Assembly: GCF_933775445.1 (NCBI RefSeq)
Contig: NC_065873.1
Coordinates: 14,012,001-14,076,000, forward strand
Reading direction: 5' to 3'
Length of the DNA stretch: 64,000 nt
Source of the DNA: Argentina anserina
Taxonomy: Eukaryota > Streptophyta > Magnoliopsida > Rosales > Rosaceae
Shown here: piece after piece, positions 12,679 to 25,286 of the stretch
Layout of the letters: each line of letters begins with the position of its first letter
Numbering within the stretch: position 1 is the stretch's first letter
Notes under the pieces: generated by a model
What the model was told of the DNA's origin: nothing
What the model saw: the letters and a program-made list of their open reading frames with translations, nothing else
The model's database searches: none
Translations under genes and position numbers: made by a program

Positions 12679-13680
12679 GGGAGGGTGAGAAATGGGAGAG
12701 GATAAAAAGAAGGGTGGTGAAAACACATTGTTTATTATAGCGTGAGTCGGGTTTTCCCGATAGTGCCCCTACAATTTTCTTTATATTTATCAGCTAAATA
12801 AATCAAATATTGCACCAAATATCGCATGAGTTGAATTTACAAACTTTCACTTATAAATTATGTTGTTACCTTTTCTTTTATAAATTATGGCCAGTAATTT
12901 TTGAATTTTTCTTTCCTTAAAAAGATAATGATTGTTCGAATGTATCTGGCATGAACATACTAAAGCAGTCACTAATCTAATCAATAAACTAAATTTAATG
13001 GAATACCTCAACAAGGTTTGTAATTAGAGATTTAGAGACTCACATGGTCATCCTTTTGTTAGAGCTCTTGGTAAATGTAAATTTAATGTTTAAAGCGTTT
13101 GTTTTGAGGGATGGTTTACAAGCTGCTCTATTTCGTGATGCATATTACTATAGAGAGAGATTCGAAAATTCTTATAGATAGCATGAAAGATCAAAACCCC
13201 TTAGAGAATTTAACTGAAAGTTATTAAGATTTTGGTAAGAAGTTCTTGTAACATTGAATTGAAGCGCAGTTAGAGAGTAGTCAATTATGTGACAAATATT
13301 ACATTTCATCGAATGCATTATTTACTTCCTTGAGTTTTTTTTTTCTTTTCAAAATCTAGGATGCTATAGGGTTTTTTTTATCTCCTTGAATGGTATTGTC
13401 TAAAATATTTTTATTTTTACTCAAGGTAAATTTATAAGTGGTGAATACAACATTTTACTCCACCTAAACAAAAGGAAAGAAGGTCACTTTAAACTAAGGT
13501 AAAAACAGACGAACCAAAAAGTAAAAGCAGGTGCCGTCTTACATTTGACCGAAAATGACCCCAAAAGAAAGAAATAAAATTGGAAAAACAATCATTACCA
13601 AAATAACCGCCACCGAGCCTACTCTCCTCTTCTCCAAAGTCTTCGCAAGCCACAGACCCTCATTCCCTCCCAGATCACAA
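12679..13680. other. Intergenic, upstream of GUX gene
   Basis: No gene or element boundary is recognisable. The stretch is AT-rich and ends in pyrimidine-rich sequence leading into the GUX 5' UTR; the GUX promoter must lie in its last few hundred bases. Confidence 0.4.
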
Positions 13681-13682
13681 TC

Positions 13683-13685
<3 letters not shown>

Positions 13686-13719
<34 letters not shown>
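13686..13719. repeat. (CT)n microsatellite in GUX 5' leader
   Basis: About 16 CT dinucleotides occur here, with a second TC run at about 13859-13883 just after the first donor site. CT-rich leaders are common in plant 5' UTRs. Confidence 0.9.
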
Positions 13720-13720
<1 letters not shown>

Positions 13721-13754
13721 ATTTCTTCATTTTCTCTCTCTAGTTTAAATTCCG

Positions 13755-13798
13755 ATGGTGCCTCCCCGAGTCTCATGAATCATCGTCATCGAATATGA
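13755..13798 (+). promoter_or_regulatory. Two short uORFs before the GUX start
   Basis: ATG at 13755 opens an 8-codon frame ending TGA at 13776-13778 (MVPPRVS). ATG at 13775 opens an 8-codon frame ending TGA at 13796-13798 (MNHRHRI). The second stop overlaps the main ATG (13795-13797), so ribosomes finishing uORF2 would have to reinitiate locally. If the transcript starts upstream of 13755, both are predicted to lower main-ORF translation. Confidence 0.5.
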
Positions 13799-13857
13799 GA
13801 GTGTCTTCCCCTAGTCCCGTTGAGCCCAGGCACCGCCTCTCTGCTTCAGCAAGGTTA

Positions 13858-13889
<32 letters not shown>

Positions 13890-16800
13890 GAATTCTAGTT
13901 TTCCGATACTGTAATCTTAGTATGATACTATGATTTCGAGTTCACTTTCCGAGGAGTGTTTGATTTTTCACTCCCGTAATTCATGTACTGATATACTTGC
14001 TTGAGCTTTGAATCCTATGCATCTGTGATTCTGTTAGTTGATAATGAGATGGCGCATTGGTTTTGGTTATGTGTGTATGCAGATCAAGGTTTTTCATTGC
14101 TCTATTTTGTGTGTTTGAAAGTTGTGTCAGTAGAGTAGTGTGTGATGTGAATTTGAGCTTGTTTTGATGAAGTAAGGAGTGTTTTTTCTTGAAAATTGGC
14201 TACATTTTACTGTCCGATTTATTCGGCTTTGTCTGGTGAGCAGTGTGTAGATTAGTCAGCTTACTGGTCACGGATCAGTTTCTGTGCTCTTGCTGTAGTT
14301 TTGCAAGTTATCGAGCGTTTCGTTTAGCAATGTGCTGAATGAAATTATGGAAAATTCTACACATTGTTATGAAATGCCGTTTGCAATATTTTTCTGGCTT
14401 TGCGAACATGAGCTCACATAGTTATGAATCTGTTTCTGTTTCAGTGATGACGCTAAGAGAAGGTTCCTGAGGGGTAAAGTTGTTAAAGATGAGGAGAAGT
14501 CTCTGATTGCTCCTGCTCAAGATAGAAATCTTAACTGCAAGCCTACCTTGAAACTTGTCTTGGCTGTTATAATAGTGGGGACTTTCGCGACGCTCTTATT
14601 CTCTCCAGTTGTTCATATTGTAGAACAACGGTCCAGTTCTGAATCTCGGTATGTCCTTTTGGCAGAATACCTTTATGGTGTTAGTGTCCACTCAACACCT
14701 TTTATGGTAATTTATGGTGTTGAGGTTCTGAAATGTATTTTAACTGTTCTTGGAATAGTATAATTGTCATACACTGCTCCCTCTCTGTCTGAAATTTAAA
14801 GTATCAGATAATAAGCAACCATTGGTTGTGTTTGCTCACAAGAAACCATTTGATTTGAGTTAAATTTCATTGCATGTAGGCTATCTTCTGAAGACAGATT
14901 GACAAGAGAGAGTGTTGGTGCAGATTTACGTTATGTATCGTCTTTAGACATTAATTGGTATGAAATATCGGAAGTCGTTGAGAAACTGACAGACGTGAAA
15001 GATTATCAGGGACTGGGTCTATTGAACTTTAATGACGATGAGGTCGATCATTGGAGGGAGCTCTTGCCAGATATAGAGCATGTTGTTCTACACCTTGACC
15101 ATGTGTCAAACAACATAACATGGGACTCCCTGTACCCAGAATGGATAGATGAAGAAGAAGATTTTGAGGTTCCTACTTGTCCCTCTCTACCAAAGATTGA
15201 GATTCCTGGAAAACCACGGGTTGATTTAGTTGCCGTCAAGCTTCCCTGTAACAAATCAGGCAGTTGGTCTAGAGATGTAGCCCGTTTGCATTTACAGCTT
15301 GAAGCAGCAAGGCTTGCTGCTTCATCCAAAGGGTATCACCAAGTGCATGTGCTTCTGGTGACTGATTGCTTTCCAATCCCAAATTTATTCACCAGCAAAG
15401 AGCTTGTTGCACATAAAGGAAATGTGTGGCTTTATGATCCAAACCTGAATATATTGAGAGACAAGCTTCAGCTCCCCGTAGGGTCATGTGAACTTGCAGT
15501 TCCTTTGAAGGCAAAAGGTCAGATTTTTATCTTGTGTTGTTGATGTTTCTATTTTTATGTTTATTGTTGTTTGATACCTGTCTACATCATCATTTTGGTG
15601 TTTGCATGTCTTAACCTGGTCCAGTTCTCATCCCTTAAAATGTTGAGATGAGTTCAGTTGCAAATGAACTTCACATTTTTACATGTTTGAAATAGCTAAG
15701 CATTGTAGAATAAGTGGAAGTTGTTGCAAAAAGCTTCTGCTTTTTTTTTTGGTGGACCTGATTTGGATGTGTAAGTAGTGGTCCATCACCAAAAGGACCG
15801 ATGAGTTTTATATGTAGTGATCCCCACATCAATTGGGATTCTTCAGACTTTTATTTCAAATGAGGGACTGGAAATGAATGAATTACTGGAGTGTTATGAA
15901 TTGATATATAATGTTTACCTTGCAGCCCTCCTCCACGGTCCCGAAAAAATTAGAAGCACTTGATTCTGTATTTGGACCAATACATGTGTCTTGTTTTGTA
16001 GAGACTTCATGATAGAGTCAATTCGTTTTGGTCAATTCTTTTCCTTCATGTTGTCTGCTTGCTCCATCCAGATGCATATGCAAACTCTTAAGAATGATGA
16101 ATGGGAGTGTTGTTTCTTTTGTTTTTATTTATTCCTGCGAAAAGTGAGTGAACAAGCTATGGATTCTGTTGAGTCCCATGTGGTTAATGTGCTTTACATC
16201 CCCTAATCATCGGCAATGTCCCTAATTGTTGCACTACTGAAAAACCTTCACGTTTTCTTTAGTTGTGCATTTTTTATGTAGAATACACACAGCTTCATAT
16301 ATGTGCATATTGTATGACATCAATTCTGTGTACATGATGTTTGTCATGCATTACGAAGACCTCCCATTTCAAGGATGCATGCTATTTTTAGCGTTAGTTT
16401 CAGTTAATTAAACAATCCGGTGAAAACATTCAGATGAAAATGGGTACAGATTTTAGGATCTGATTGTTTATGTAAGTCTATTAAGTTCTATTAAGCAACT
16501 CACAAGTAGTAGGTCCATTTGGAAGAAACTACAGTCTTGATTTTCCTAATGTATTTTATTGATTTTCTTTCTTTCTTTTTATGAACTTGAAAGTTCGTCT
16601 GTCCTTTAATTAACGCACTTATATGATGTCTTGTGAACAGAAAATTTTTACTCGGAAAGAGCCCACCGAGAAGCATATGCAACAATCCTGCACTCTGCCA
16701 ACTTATATGTATGTGGAGCCATTGCTGCAGCTCAGAGCATTCGTATGTCTGGTTCAACACGAGATCTTGTCATACTTATTGACGAAACCATCACCGAGTA

Positions 16801-17674
16801 TCATCGAGAAGGATTGGCAGCTGCTGGGTGGAAAATTCACTTAATCCAAAGAATCCGAAATCCTAAAGCTGAACCAGAAGCATACAATGAATGGAACTAC
16901 AGCAAATTCCGTCTTTGGCAGTTGACTGATTATGACAAGATCATATTCATTGATGCTGACATGCTTATACTGAGGAATATTGATTTCCTGTTTGAGATGC
17001 CAGAGATATCAGCCACAGGAAATAATGCTACTTTGTTCAACTCGGGTGTGATGGTTGTTGAACCATCAAACTTTACATTCCAGCTGCTCATGGATCATAT
17101 CAATGAGATTGTGTCCTACAATGGCGGGGACCAGGGGTATTTGAATGAGATATATACCTGGTGGCACAGGATTCCTAAACATATGAACTTCTTGAAACAC
17201 TTTTGGGAAGGTGATGAGCCGGAGAAAAAGGAAAGGAAGACACACCTCTTTCAAGCCAATCCTCCGATCCTCTATGTCCTCCATTATCTGGGTAATAAGC
17301 CATGGCTTTGCTTCCGTGACTATGACTGCAACTGGAATGTGGATATTTTGCAGGAGTTTGCTAGTGATGTTGCACATAAAAGGTGGTGGAAAGTGCATGA
17401 TGCTATGCCAGAAAACTTGCAGAAATTCTGTCTTCTTCGGTCCAAGCAGAAGGCGGCACTAGAATGGGATCGGAGGCAAGCTGAGAAAGCAAATTACACC
17501 GATGGTCACTGGAAAATTAAGATAAAAGACAAGCGTTTGAAGACTTGCTTTGAAGATTTCTGCTTCTGGGAGAGCATGTTATGGCACTGGGGGGAAAAGA
17601 ATTGGACAGATAACGCTACTACTGTTACACCATCACCACCTGCACTCACTACTGCATCTATCAATTCTTCATGA
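13795..17674 (+). CDS. GUX: GUX-like UDP-glucuronate:xylan alpha-glucuronosyltransferase (GT8)
   Basis: GUX/PGSIP enzymes add alpha-1,2-glucuronic acid to the xylan backbone in the Golgi. Four exons (13795-13853, 14445-14648, 14880-15517, 16641-17674) join in consistent phase to 644 residues, near the usual family length. A short Arg/Lys-rich cytosolic tail precedes one membrane segment (about residues 55-75, LKLVLAVIIVGTFATLLF), giving a type II Golgi protein. The stem and N-terminal domain contain DINWYEISEVVEKL and VGSCELAVPL. The GT8 domain follows with the metal-binding DxD at 405-407 (FIDADML), NATLFNSGVMV, YNGGDQGYLNE and YVLHYLGNKPWLC. The C terminus (HWGEKNWTDN) is GUX1/GUX2-like; the subgroup is not resolved. 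The start is the first ATG in frame with the exon-2 coding phase, though two short uORFs precede it. Likely functional. Confidence 0.93.
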
Positions 17675-18268
17675 CTTGTTTCTTCTTTCATACTTTCATA
17701 ATTAAATCCAATGATACAAAGCCAAACACAATGCCTGCCTACACATTCAAGAAAGCGAGGAGTCTCGTCAGCATCCCAAATAATTGCAGTCACTTTACTT
17801 GATAGTTTGGGGCAATTTATTTGCTTTTGTCTAGAGAACTTTTCTCAACTCCACCACAACGTGTTCGCGATTTGATCACTCTACCACCCTATGTCGTCCA
17901 CGATCACCATATATCGTCCACAATCATTTAGTCTAGTAGCATTAGTCTATCAATGTATCGTTAACAATCATTTGGTTAAGTAGCATAACTCTATCAATAT
18001 ATCATCAAACAATATGTGATCTACCATCACAAGTCTTCTATATGTAAATTTGCCTCGTGGTATCTAAACACGACCCCGACCTAAATATAAATACCACATT
18101 TCACAATTTGCTTACTTATCTAAAGACACAAAACGACGCCGCTTGTCACTTGGTGCTCGGGTCCCTTCCTCCCAAAAACACTGCCGTTCAAATTTTACCG
18201 GACACATTTCGGGTCGCCAAGACCAGATTCCAGAACACAGCCTCTTCTCAGTTTCAATTGTAGAAGCA
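17675..18268. other. Intergenic between GUX and RimP-like genes
   Basis: This short spacer holds the GUX 3' UTR and the RimP-like promoter and 5' UTR. At 17885-18000 a phrase containing 'tatcgt..aacaatcattt' recurs three to four times in degenerate form. Nothing else is evident. Confidence 0.4.
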
Positions 18269-21095
18269 ATGGAACTGAGCACAGCATGGACTTCCAGAGC
18301 CTCTGCTATTCCATTTGCATCACTTCTGACCACTCCCAATAGTTGCAGCAGCTCTCACTTCCTCCCACCTCACAACCTCTCTATCCCATTTCGCTTTGTT
18401 CCCAGTAAGTGCCCAACACTGCAGGCTCGCAAGCGGAACTCGGAGCCGGAGCAGCAGCCACGTGTCAGCCCAACGATTGTTGAAGAGGTCTCTGAGGATG
18501 ATGAAGACGACGATGTTATCTTCGATGACTTTGATGATGATGGTATGTGTCTGTAAACTTAACCACTTCACCGTTTTGTTATTCACTATTCAGTTCTGTT
18601 TTGAGGTTTGGTTTCTGATGATCATGTTTGGATGGTGTTACTTGGTTTCATTGTACTTTGTAATGATTAAATGTTTAGTGTCTGTCTGGCATTTGGAATT
18701 AGACACAGAAAACTACGGAAAGTGAGATGATGCATAATGTTGGTTTCTAGGGCTGTTTACATTGTCTACGTTCTTACCAAAGAAAAGAATAGTGAAATGT
18801 AATTGTTTGTTAATTGTTATAGCTTATAGGGTAGTTGTAAAATCTAGGGAGAATGGCTTCTCTTGTCGTATTTTGATATATACTAAATTGATTTCCTGAT
18901 CATATAGAGGCATCAATGGATGATGATTATTTTGGGGATGAGTCTGCGGCGAATGAGGCTGAGCTGTATGTAAGTTCTTTGGATAAGTTATTGGTACCGT
19001 GTTTTTATTATGTAGATGGAAGCTGACAACATTGACTCTATGTCTTTGTAGGATGGAGATGGAGGTGGAGGAGGTGGAATTTCTCTTGCCGGGACTTGGT
19101 GGGATGAAAAGGCACTGGAAATAGCTGAGGAAGTTATTCTGACCTTTGAGGGTGACTTGAACATATATGCCTTTAAAACGTTGCCAAATTTCACCATTCA
19201 AGTCCGCATTGAGAAGCTTTCGAACAAGTAAGCACCAGGCCCTAATAAAATGTGATTGATTATGCACAAGACTTGTTGGTTCATTTACAATGCATACATT
19301 GGCATGTGATAGATATCTGTGCGTATCCTGTATAAGAGTTTATTATGAAAATTTCAGATAGCAGCACATGGTCACATGCAAATTTAATCATGTTGATAAT
19401 TCCAGGTTATAGGTTTTGGGGAATTGGCCTACACTCTGTGTTAATATTATTCAGACTAATCTTGTCTAGCTATCTAATTTTCCAATCATTTTCAGTATGC
19501 AACATAAATGATGTTCAGGATCAAAATAATGTAGGTTACATTTGATTCATTCAGTAAATTAGTTTCATATGATTGTAGTGGGTAAATTCTACCTTTGTAC
19601 TATAAGTTATTAAATGGTGAATGAAGCTCCTTTTTCGGTGCTTTTGTTAGATACTGGTGCCTTTGTCTTTATATTTTGAAATATAACTCATCTTCCAGAG
19701 AGAATTCCTGTGAGCAAATTTGAGAATGGGAATATGATCCAAAAGGCACAAGCAATTAGGAGATGGAACAGCAATGATTTTCAGGCACAATGTAACAGCA
19801 CATACTAAGACTTCCTCTCAGGCAGGGTGCACACACAGACATGGGCATACCTGGCCTGCAAATGCAAACTAGAACCACGGGACTTAGAATCAGACCATGA
19901 GGTTATGCTACTACGTCAAGCTACCATGACTTCCAGGAAGCTTAAGCTATTAGATAATATCACTAACAAGCCTGGTTAAGTGTGCCAAGACCTATATATT
20001 TTCTGTCTGAACAACTCTTTCATTCATGCTCTTTGCTTATTGAACTCTTGGGTACAGAAGAACAAGGATTACCTGTATGAGTAGGAATTCATAAGTTTTC
20101 TAGGCACAGTAGGCAGCTTAATCAGAGCCAAGCATGTAATGATTAATTAGTCTTGTGGTCAAATACTAATCGTGGTTGACTGTTTGTTAAGTTTCATTTG
20201 TGTTTACTTTTGGTTTTTGTATTGGTAGGAAACTTAGATCTTTCTGATAATTAGTTTCTCTCTTAAAATTGAATAAATTGTCATATGATTTTGAGTGCGA
20301 ACCACTTGAACACTCTACAGATCTGGCTCCCCAAGTATGGAAGACATAGAAGCTTTCTCTAGAACCTATCGAACAAGGCTGGATGAAGCAGAGCTTGCTC
20401 GATCAGTACCTGAGAACTTATGTCTTGAGGTTTACTTCTATTTCACTCTCTTAATTACTCTTTTACTGTTTACAATTGGTTCTTTTATCCCATTTGTAGT
20501 TTATTAGCATATTATCATTGATTATTATTGCTTCATCCAATTTAGTCATGAGCAAATGAATTCAATTGTCGCCTTGCTATACATGGTGTAGGCTATGGAC
20601 AACAATAGAGACGGTATTGTATGCAGCTAGGCATGAAACCTTAATTTTTGGGCGGCTTACTTGTTTCAATTAATAATGCCAACTAGATTAAATTTCACCA
20701 CCAGAGCTCTAGTTGTGAAGCTGAAAGTTTGGATTATAAGTTGTGATATTTTTATCTGTCCTCTAAACAAATGAGTGTATTTTCAGGTCTCATCTCCTGG
20801 CGTCGAAAGGGTAGTTCGGATTCCACAAGATTTGGATCGATATAAAGATCGACCTATGTATGTGAAATATGTAACTGAGACGGATGCAACTGGTTCACTA
20901 TCAGAAAGTGATGGTATTTTCAGGCTTGTTTCTTTTGATATGGAAACAAAATGCTGCATTTGGGGTGTGGCAGATGTGAGGATTAATAGAGAGAAAGCAG
21001 GAAAAGGGAGACCACTTAACAAAAAGCAGCGGGAGTGGCGATTGAATACATCTTTTGATTCCTTAAGGTTAGTCCGGTTGTATTCTGATATTTAA
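18269..21095 (+). CDS. Plastid-type ribosome maturation factor RimP-like (UPF0090/DUF150)
   Basis: RimP assists maturation of the 30S ribosomal subunit in bacteria; plant homologues with an N-terminal extension are expected in plastids. Exons 18269-18542, 18908-18969, 19052-19227, 20321-20429 and 20787-21095 join in phase to 309 residues. The N terminus (MELSTAWTSRASAIPFASLL) is Ser/Thr-rich and poor in acidic residues, like a transit peptide. A strongly acidic stretch (VSEDDEDDDVIFDDFDDD) and a Gly-rich linker follow. The RimP core begins near LAGTWWDKEALEIAEEVI, and its signature is LCLEVSSPGVERVVRIPQDL with a following FRLVSFDMETK beta segment. The C terminus is basic (GKGRPLNKKQREWRL). 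ATG 18269 is chosen because the frame upstream lacks another ATG. The roughly 1.1-kb third intron shows no insertion I can recognise. Confidence 0.88.
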
Positions 21096-21836
21096 TCTTA
21101 TGCCTGTAAATCACCTGGCCTTTTCTTTTGAAAGAGTAGAGATAATATTAGACTCTATCAGATAGAGTACATAAATAATGAAAATATTTTTTTGGAAATT
21201 TCAATTTACCATCTTCGGTTTCAACCGAGTTTGAGTACTCATCGAGTTTTGACACTGGGACTGTATCTATGGTACTACAACAGTCCAAGTACCTCTAGGG
21301 AGAAGATTTGAGCGGTTCGGTCTGTATATATGGCCAATATGGGGGTTCTTGTTGTGATCTAGCAAGAGAAAATAATCTGCTAGGACGGTATCCTTAGCTT
21401 TACAAATCATATGAGACTGTAGAACACAGAGGGGCGTTATTTTACAACCGGCTATGGTCTACAATCTACCAAACTCGCAAAGAAATAAGTGAACCATCAA
21501 ACCTCTACTCGATTGCCTACACTATTCATTTCAATTCTTCAATCTCATGTTATGGATTCCGATCCTATCATAAGCACCCTAGTATAAGTGAGGTTTTTTT
21601 TTTTAACCCAACACTCTTCGGGAGTGGCATCACCATCAGACAATCCCCTTCGCTTTCTTCACTAATCGAAATTACACATAATCCAACGATGATGATCACT
21701 TCTAGCTAGACAGTTCCGATATATCCATTATCTGTCATACATGAAGCAAACATGAGCAATTGCATGGAGTCAGTTCTGTAACAAGCTTCATATAGAAATG
21801 GCAAAGGCAACTACTGTATATGTTTTACGATGCGAG
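21096..21836. other. Intergenic, no gene seen
   Basis: The RimP 3' UTR is followed by about 700 bp of unassigned sequence with no conserved reading frame and no element ends that I can identify. Confidence 0.35.
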
Positions 21837-21837
21837 A

Positions 21838-22350
21838 GATTAAAAAAGCACCTTCGCAATGTTGTGAGGCTGTATCGCCCTTCATATCACGAATAAGTTC
21901 ACCTCCATCCTTCTTCCATATGAATATATGGCTGCACCAGCTCCCGTTGAGACATACTCATCATTTGGCCCAAAGAAGCTCACAGTACTTGGGTTTGCAG
22001 TTCTATGACCGGAGAATTGCTCCGGCTTGCACCTTCATGTTTCCAATCTGGAACTTAGATGGGGGAGGACCCAGCCGGACAACCCAATAATCTTCTGGAA
22101 CAGATATATGATGAGCCCATCACAGTAGCTCACAAGTAACTCACCGGCAGGAGTTAGAGTATGCCAACCCTGAGATCATAAAGTGGTGTGTACGAATCAG
22201 GTGAGGAGGGCGAAATGTGTTCACAGGTTCAACCAAACTACTAAATGCGTCGTACGTCCTTCCACCATTTTCTTTATGTCGCAGACGCGTGCAAATACAT
22301 CATCGCCTCCTGTACAGAAGTACGTAGTTTGGATTCGTTGGGTCGAATAC
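21838..22350 (-). pseudogene. DCAF8-type WD40 protein gene fragment
   Basis: DCAF8-type WD40 proteins are substrate receptors of CUL4-DDB1 ubiquitin ligases. Read on the minus strand in shifting frames, the segment gives, in the family's order, DPTNPNY, GGDDVFARVCDI, VNTFRPPHLIR, ISGLAYSN, ELLVSYCDGLIIYLFQK, SGHRTANPSTVSFFGPNDEYV and GGELIRDMKGD. These match the run DEYARVYDIRK / FCPPHLI / ELLVSYNDE.IYLF / GHRN..TVKGVSFFGPN.EYV / GGELIR of DCAF8 proteins. At least three frameshifts or stops separate the pieces. No flanking exons are seen, so this is a truncated pseudogene. The order without obvious splice sites suggests a processed or exon-rich fragment, but that is uncertain. Confidence 0.7.
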
Positions 22351-22578
22351 CATCTGGTATAAATGTAATATTGGATGCGGCTCTCCTATTATCACTTTCT
22401 TGCAACTGAATAGCGTTGTACGTAGCAGAATTGCTTCGCGCGCAGATCAAACTGCAAAAATCAAAATCCTGATTAAAGCGATTTATGTATGTTGATAGGT
22501 TGGAGTATTTATAACTGCAGTGCATTTATGTCTAGGGGAAAGTCACTAAGTCGGCTTAAAGGTTTGTTTGCAAATAGC

Positions 22579-24370
22579 TGATAGGTCATTTTTTAAAACG
22601 TCTATAACAAATCCTGTAAAACATCAACGTTAATATAGAATAAATATGGATCGTTCAGTCCGGGAAATCAAAAGGGCATCAAAACTTATCATGTTATTGG
22701 GGGATTTGAGTTTGATTATAGAACTCCTACTGAAAATAAATCATAAATTACTATTTATATGATCGACTTCTATTTAATAAACTTAAACCAAATTTACCAT
22801 TACATCATATAATTACAAGTTCGAACCTATCATGCATTCTAATTCGACAAATTACATACTTTTTAGACACCAATACAATTAGAGCCTTAGGGGATCATCT
22901 AATCATGCAAGATTTCAATTAACATTTAGATTGACTTATGGCCTAATTTAAATTTGCATGCAATCGAATTCAATAACACTGAGTAGAAATCAAACAAGAT
23001 TACATTTAAGCACCAAATCTTTGTTGGAGACAGTGTTTCATGTATGGCGTCACCCATCATGGTTTCACATGCAAATTTCCATAATTTTTACCACTTTAAT
23101 CAACATAAACCGAACCTAATTAGGACATGATTCGATTTATGTCTATGGTTGATGAATCTAGCACTCAAACACAATCTTAGGGACTGCATCCAAACACTAA
23201 ATTTATATGCACATATCTGAAAATTATCTAAAAGTATGAGAAAGATGATTAGAACACAACAATAGAAATACAAACTCAATAATTATAGGAAACCATCAAT
23301 TCAGCAAAGAACCAAAAATCCAATAGATTAATCTGAAAATTTCGATTTTAATACAAAACAATAATCTCACACAAACATCATACTACAATTCTAGAAAATC
23401 AAAAACTAACAAAGCCATGGAGATGAGTTGCGAGAATCACACGTAGTAGAAACCTTGGAGGTGTGTCTTCAATGGTGATTTCGGTGGAGATGAAATTGGT
23501 ATATGGGGGAGAACGGCTTGCTGTTTTGGTGAAGGATGTTTGAGGTAGTATTTTGGCAAATGTTTGGCTTATTAATGCAAAGGAGAAATGATCTTATTTT
23601 GAGAGGTGAAGCCATGTATATATAGAGGAAAGAGGGAGGTAGGCACGGTTTGAACTTGCATCTTTCTTCCTATTATAATGCCATACTTTAATCCTTTAAT
23701 TCATGCCATGTTTTATTCCCTAAATCATGTCATGTTTTATTCTTTTAATGATCATCTTCTAGCTTTTAGGTTGCATATGCATGACTTCATCTCTCTTCTT
23801 TTCACTTAATTAATCTTCACATTTATTTATTCCTTCTATTTTCTTCTTCCTGTGGCAATGACGCTATTTTTTAATTCTCTCCACTTTGGGCACTCTCATC
23901 CTCCATGTTCTCCTTAATTATCTCTTCTATTTAATTGTTGCATGACTTCCTCTTGTTCTACTATATTATTATCTCTTAAATCCAATTAGAACATGCAAAT
24001 TAGTATAATAGGAAAGTTACGGAATAATAATTTCAGTTCAAGTATGACTTTTCCAAATGGTACGTTTCCTAGTCTAAAAAGAATTTCTAATGCAAATAGG
24101 ATTCCCGACAAATCACAAATGTTACAGAAACGTCAAATAATGAAGACTCTTAATTCAACTAGGTTTCCTAGTTCAACGGGGAATCCTACTCTAAATAGGA
24201 CTCTTGACAATTTCTACGTTTTCAACTTGTTTTAGCACAAAAAAATGCAACCAATGCCGCCAAAAACTCCTCCTACGACTCAATGACTCGGTATTACAAG
24301 AATAAGGGCTAAGCAAAGTAAAAATGGAGGTAAAAACATGTTAAGAACTTCACACAAAGTGCTCCTATCA
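22579..24370 (-). mobile_element. Solo LTR, 1792 bp, with perfect 5-bp duplication
   Basis: The plus-strand ends are TGATAGGTC... and ...GCTCCTATCA, so TGATAGG/CCTATCA form a perfect 7-bp terminal inverted repeat. The target duplication ATAGC is exact (22574-22578 and 24371-24375). On the minus strand it starts TGATAGGAGCAC, as does the element at 3788. A CTATATATAC TATA-like motif lies at about 23614-23625 (minus), followed by a leader with weak similarity to the 3788 copy. No gag or pol is present. It is therefore a solo LTR of a long-LTR retrotransposon, possibly Ty3-type. Confidence 0.85.
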
Positions 24371-24375
24371 ATAGC

Positions 24376-25286
24376 TTCGCACCACTTTTATAGTTGATCA
24401 ACCTGCTTCTGACCTTAAGGCAATTTTCCGCTCCAAACTTCCTGATTAGAGATCAAGCAAGGTAAGACTTTCATCTCAGACTTTTCATTAAGTTTGAGGA
24501 TATGCAGTAAAACTAGTATCTGGTAATGTGTCCTCATGGTTGTAGATTTACCCCCTAATAATGAATGATTGCTTGTCGATAGGCAAGACTCCAGTGTTTT
24601 GCATGATAGTTAAATTTGATAATCTCTCTTACTCGGTTTATGTCTTTAAATGATCTAAGAGAAATTGTAATTTATGGTTGCATGTCTTCTTTAGTGATGA
24701 ACTATAGACTTTATATTCGCCTTGTCTATTAATTATTCTTGAAACAAGAGGATGACTTGCATACTGGCCTGGTATATCTGTACAAGCCATAAAGCATTTA
24801 AGGTTGATATGGTCTTGGGTCTGGCTTAGTTTAGCGTACAGTATTGATGATCAAATATTATTCTCTGCAGTGGTATGAAACTTATGAATAACAGATGATC
24901 TGCCATGAGTCCCTCCACTGAGCACTATAGCACGCTTGACTTGCTCTTCATGACCTAATCTATATCTCATATACTTGCCAAATCAAATGGCTAATCTCCG
25001 AAGCACTAATGGAGTTGCCACAGAAAGAAAAAAAAAATCGATGCATTCAGAATTTGGAAGAAGGGCAAGGTGTGCAGTTGTATCTTGCAATAACTTTGTG
25101 CTAGTTGCTCTCAAGTTCTCTCCACACAGCTGGCTTATAGCTACAAATCAATCTATGTGCATACTAATTCTTGTTAGGATCCAAAATAAAAATTCACGTA
25201 AATATTGTTGTTTTCTCAATGTGCCAAAAAAAAAAACATCAAACTACCAACTCAAACAAAATGAAAAACTCCACTCACTAGAATGA
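24376..25286. other. Intergenic, 3' flank of DUF247 gene
   Basis: No gene or element was recognised. Two A-runs near 25030 and 25225 are the only simple sequence seen. The DUF247 3' UTR probably occupies the last few hundred bases. Confidence 0.35.

Noticed and set aside
13539..13743. Short frames with Arg-Glu or Ser-Leu runs
   Set aside because: They are translations of the CT/GA microsatellite in the GUX leader.
18143..18268. N-terminal extension of the RimP-like protein to 18143
   Set aside because: The upstream codon is TTG, not ATG; the first in-frame ATG is 18269 and gives a transit-peptide-like start.
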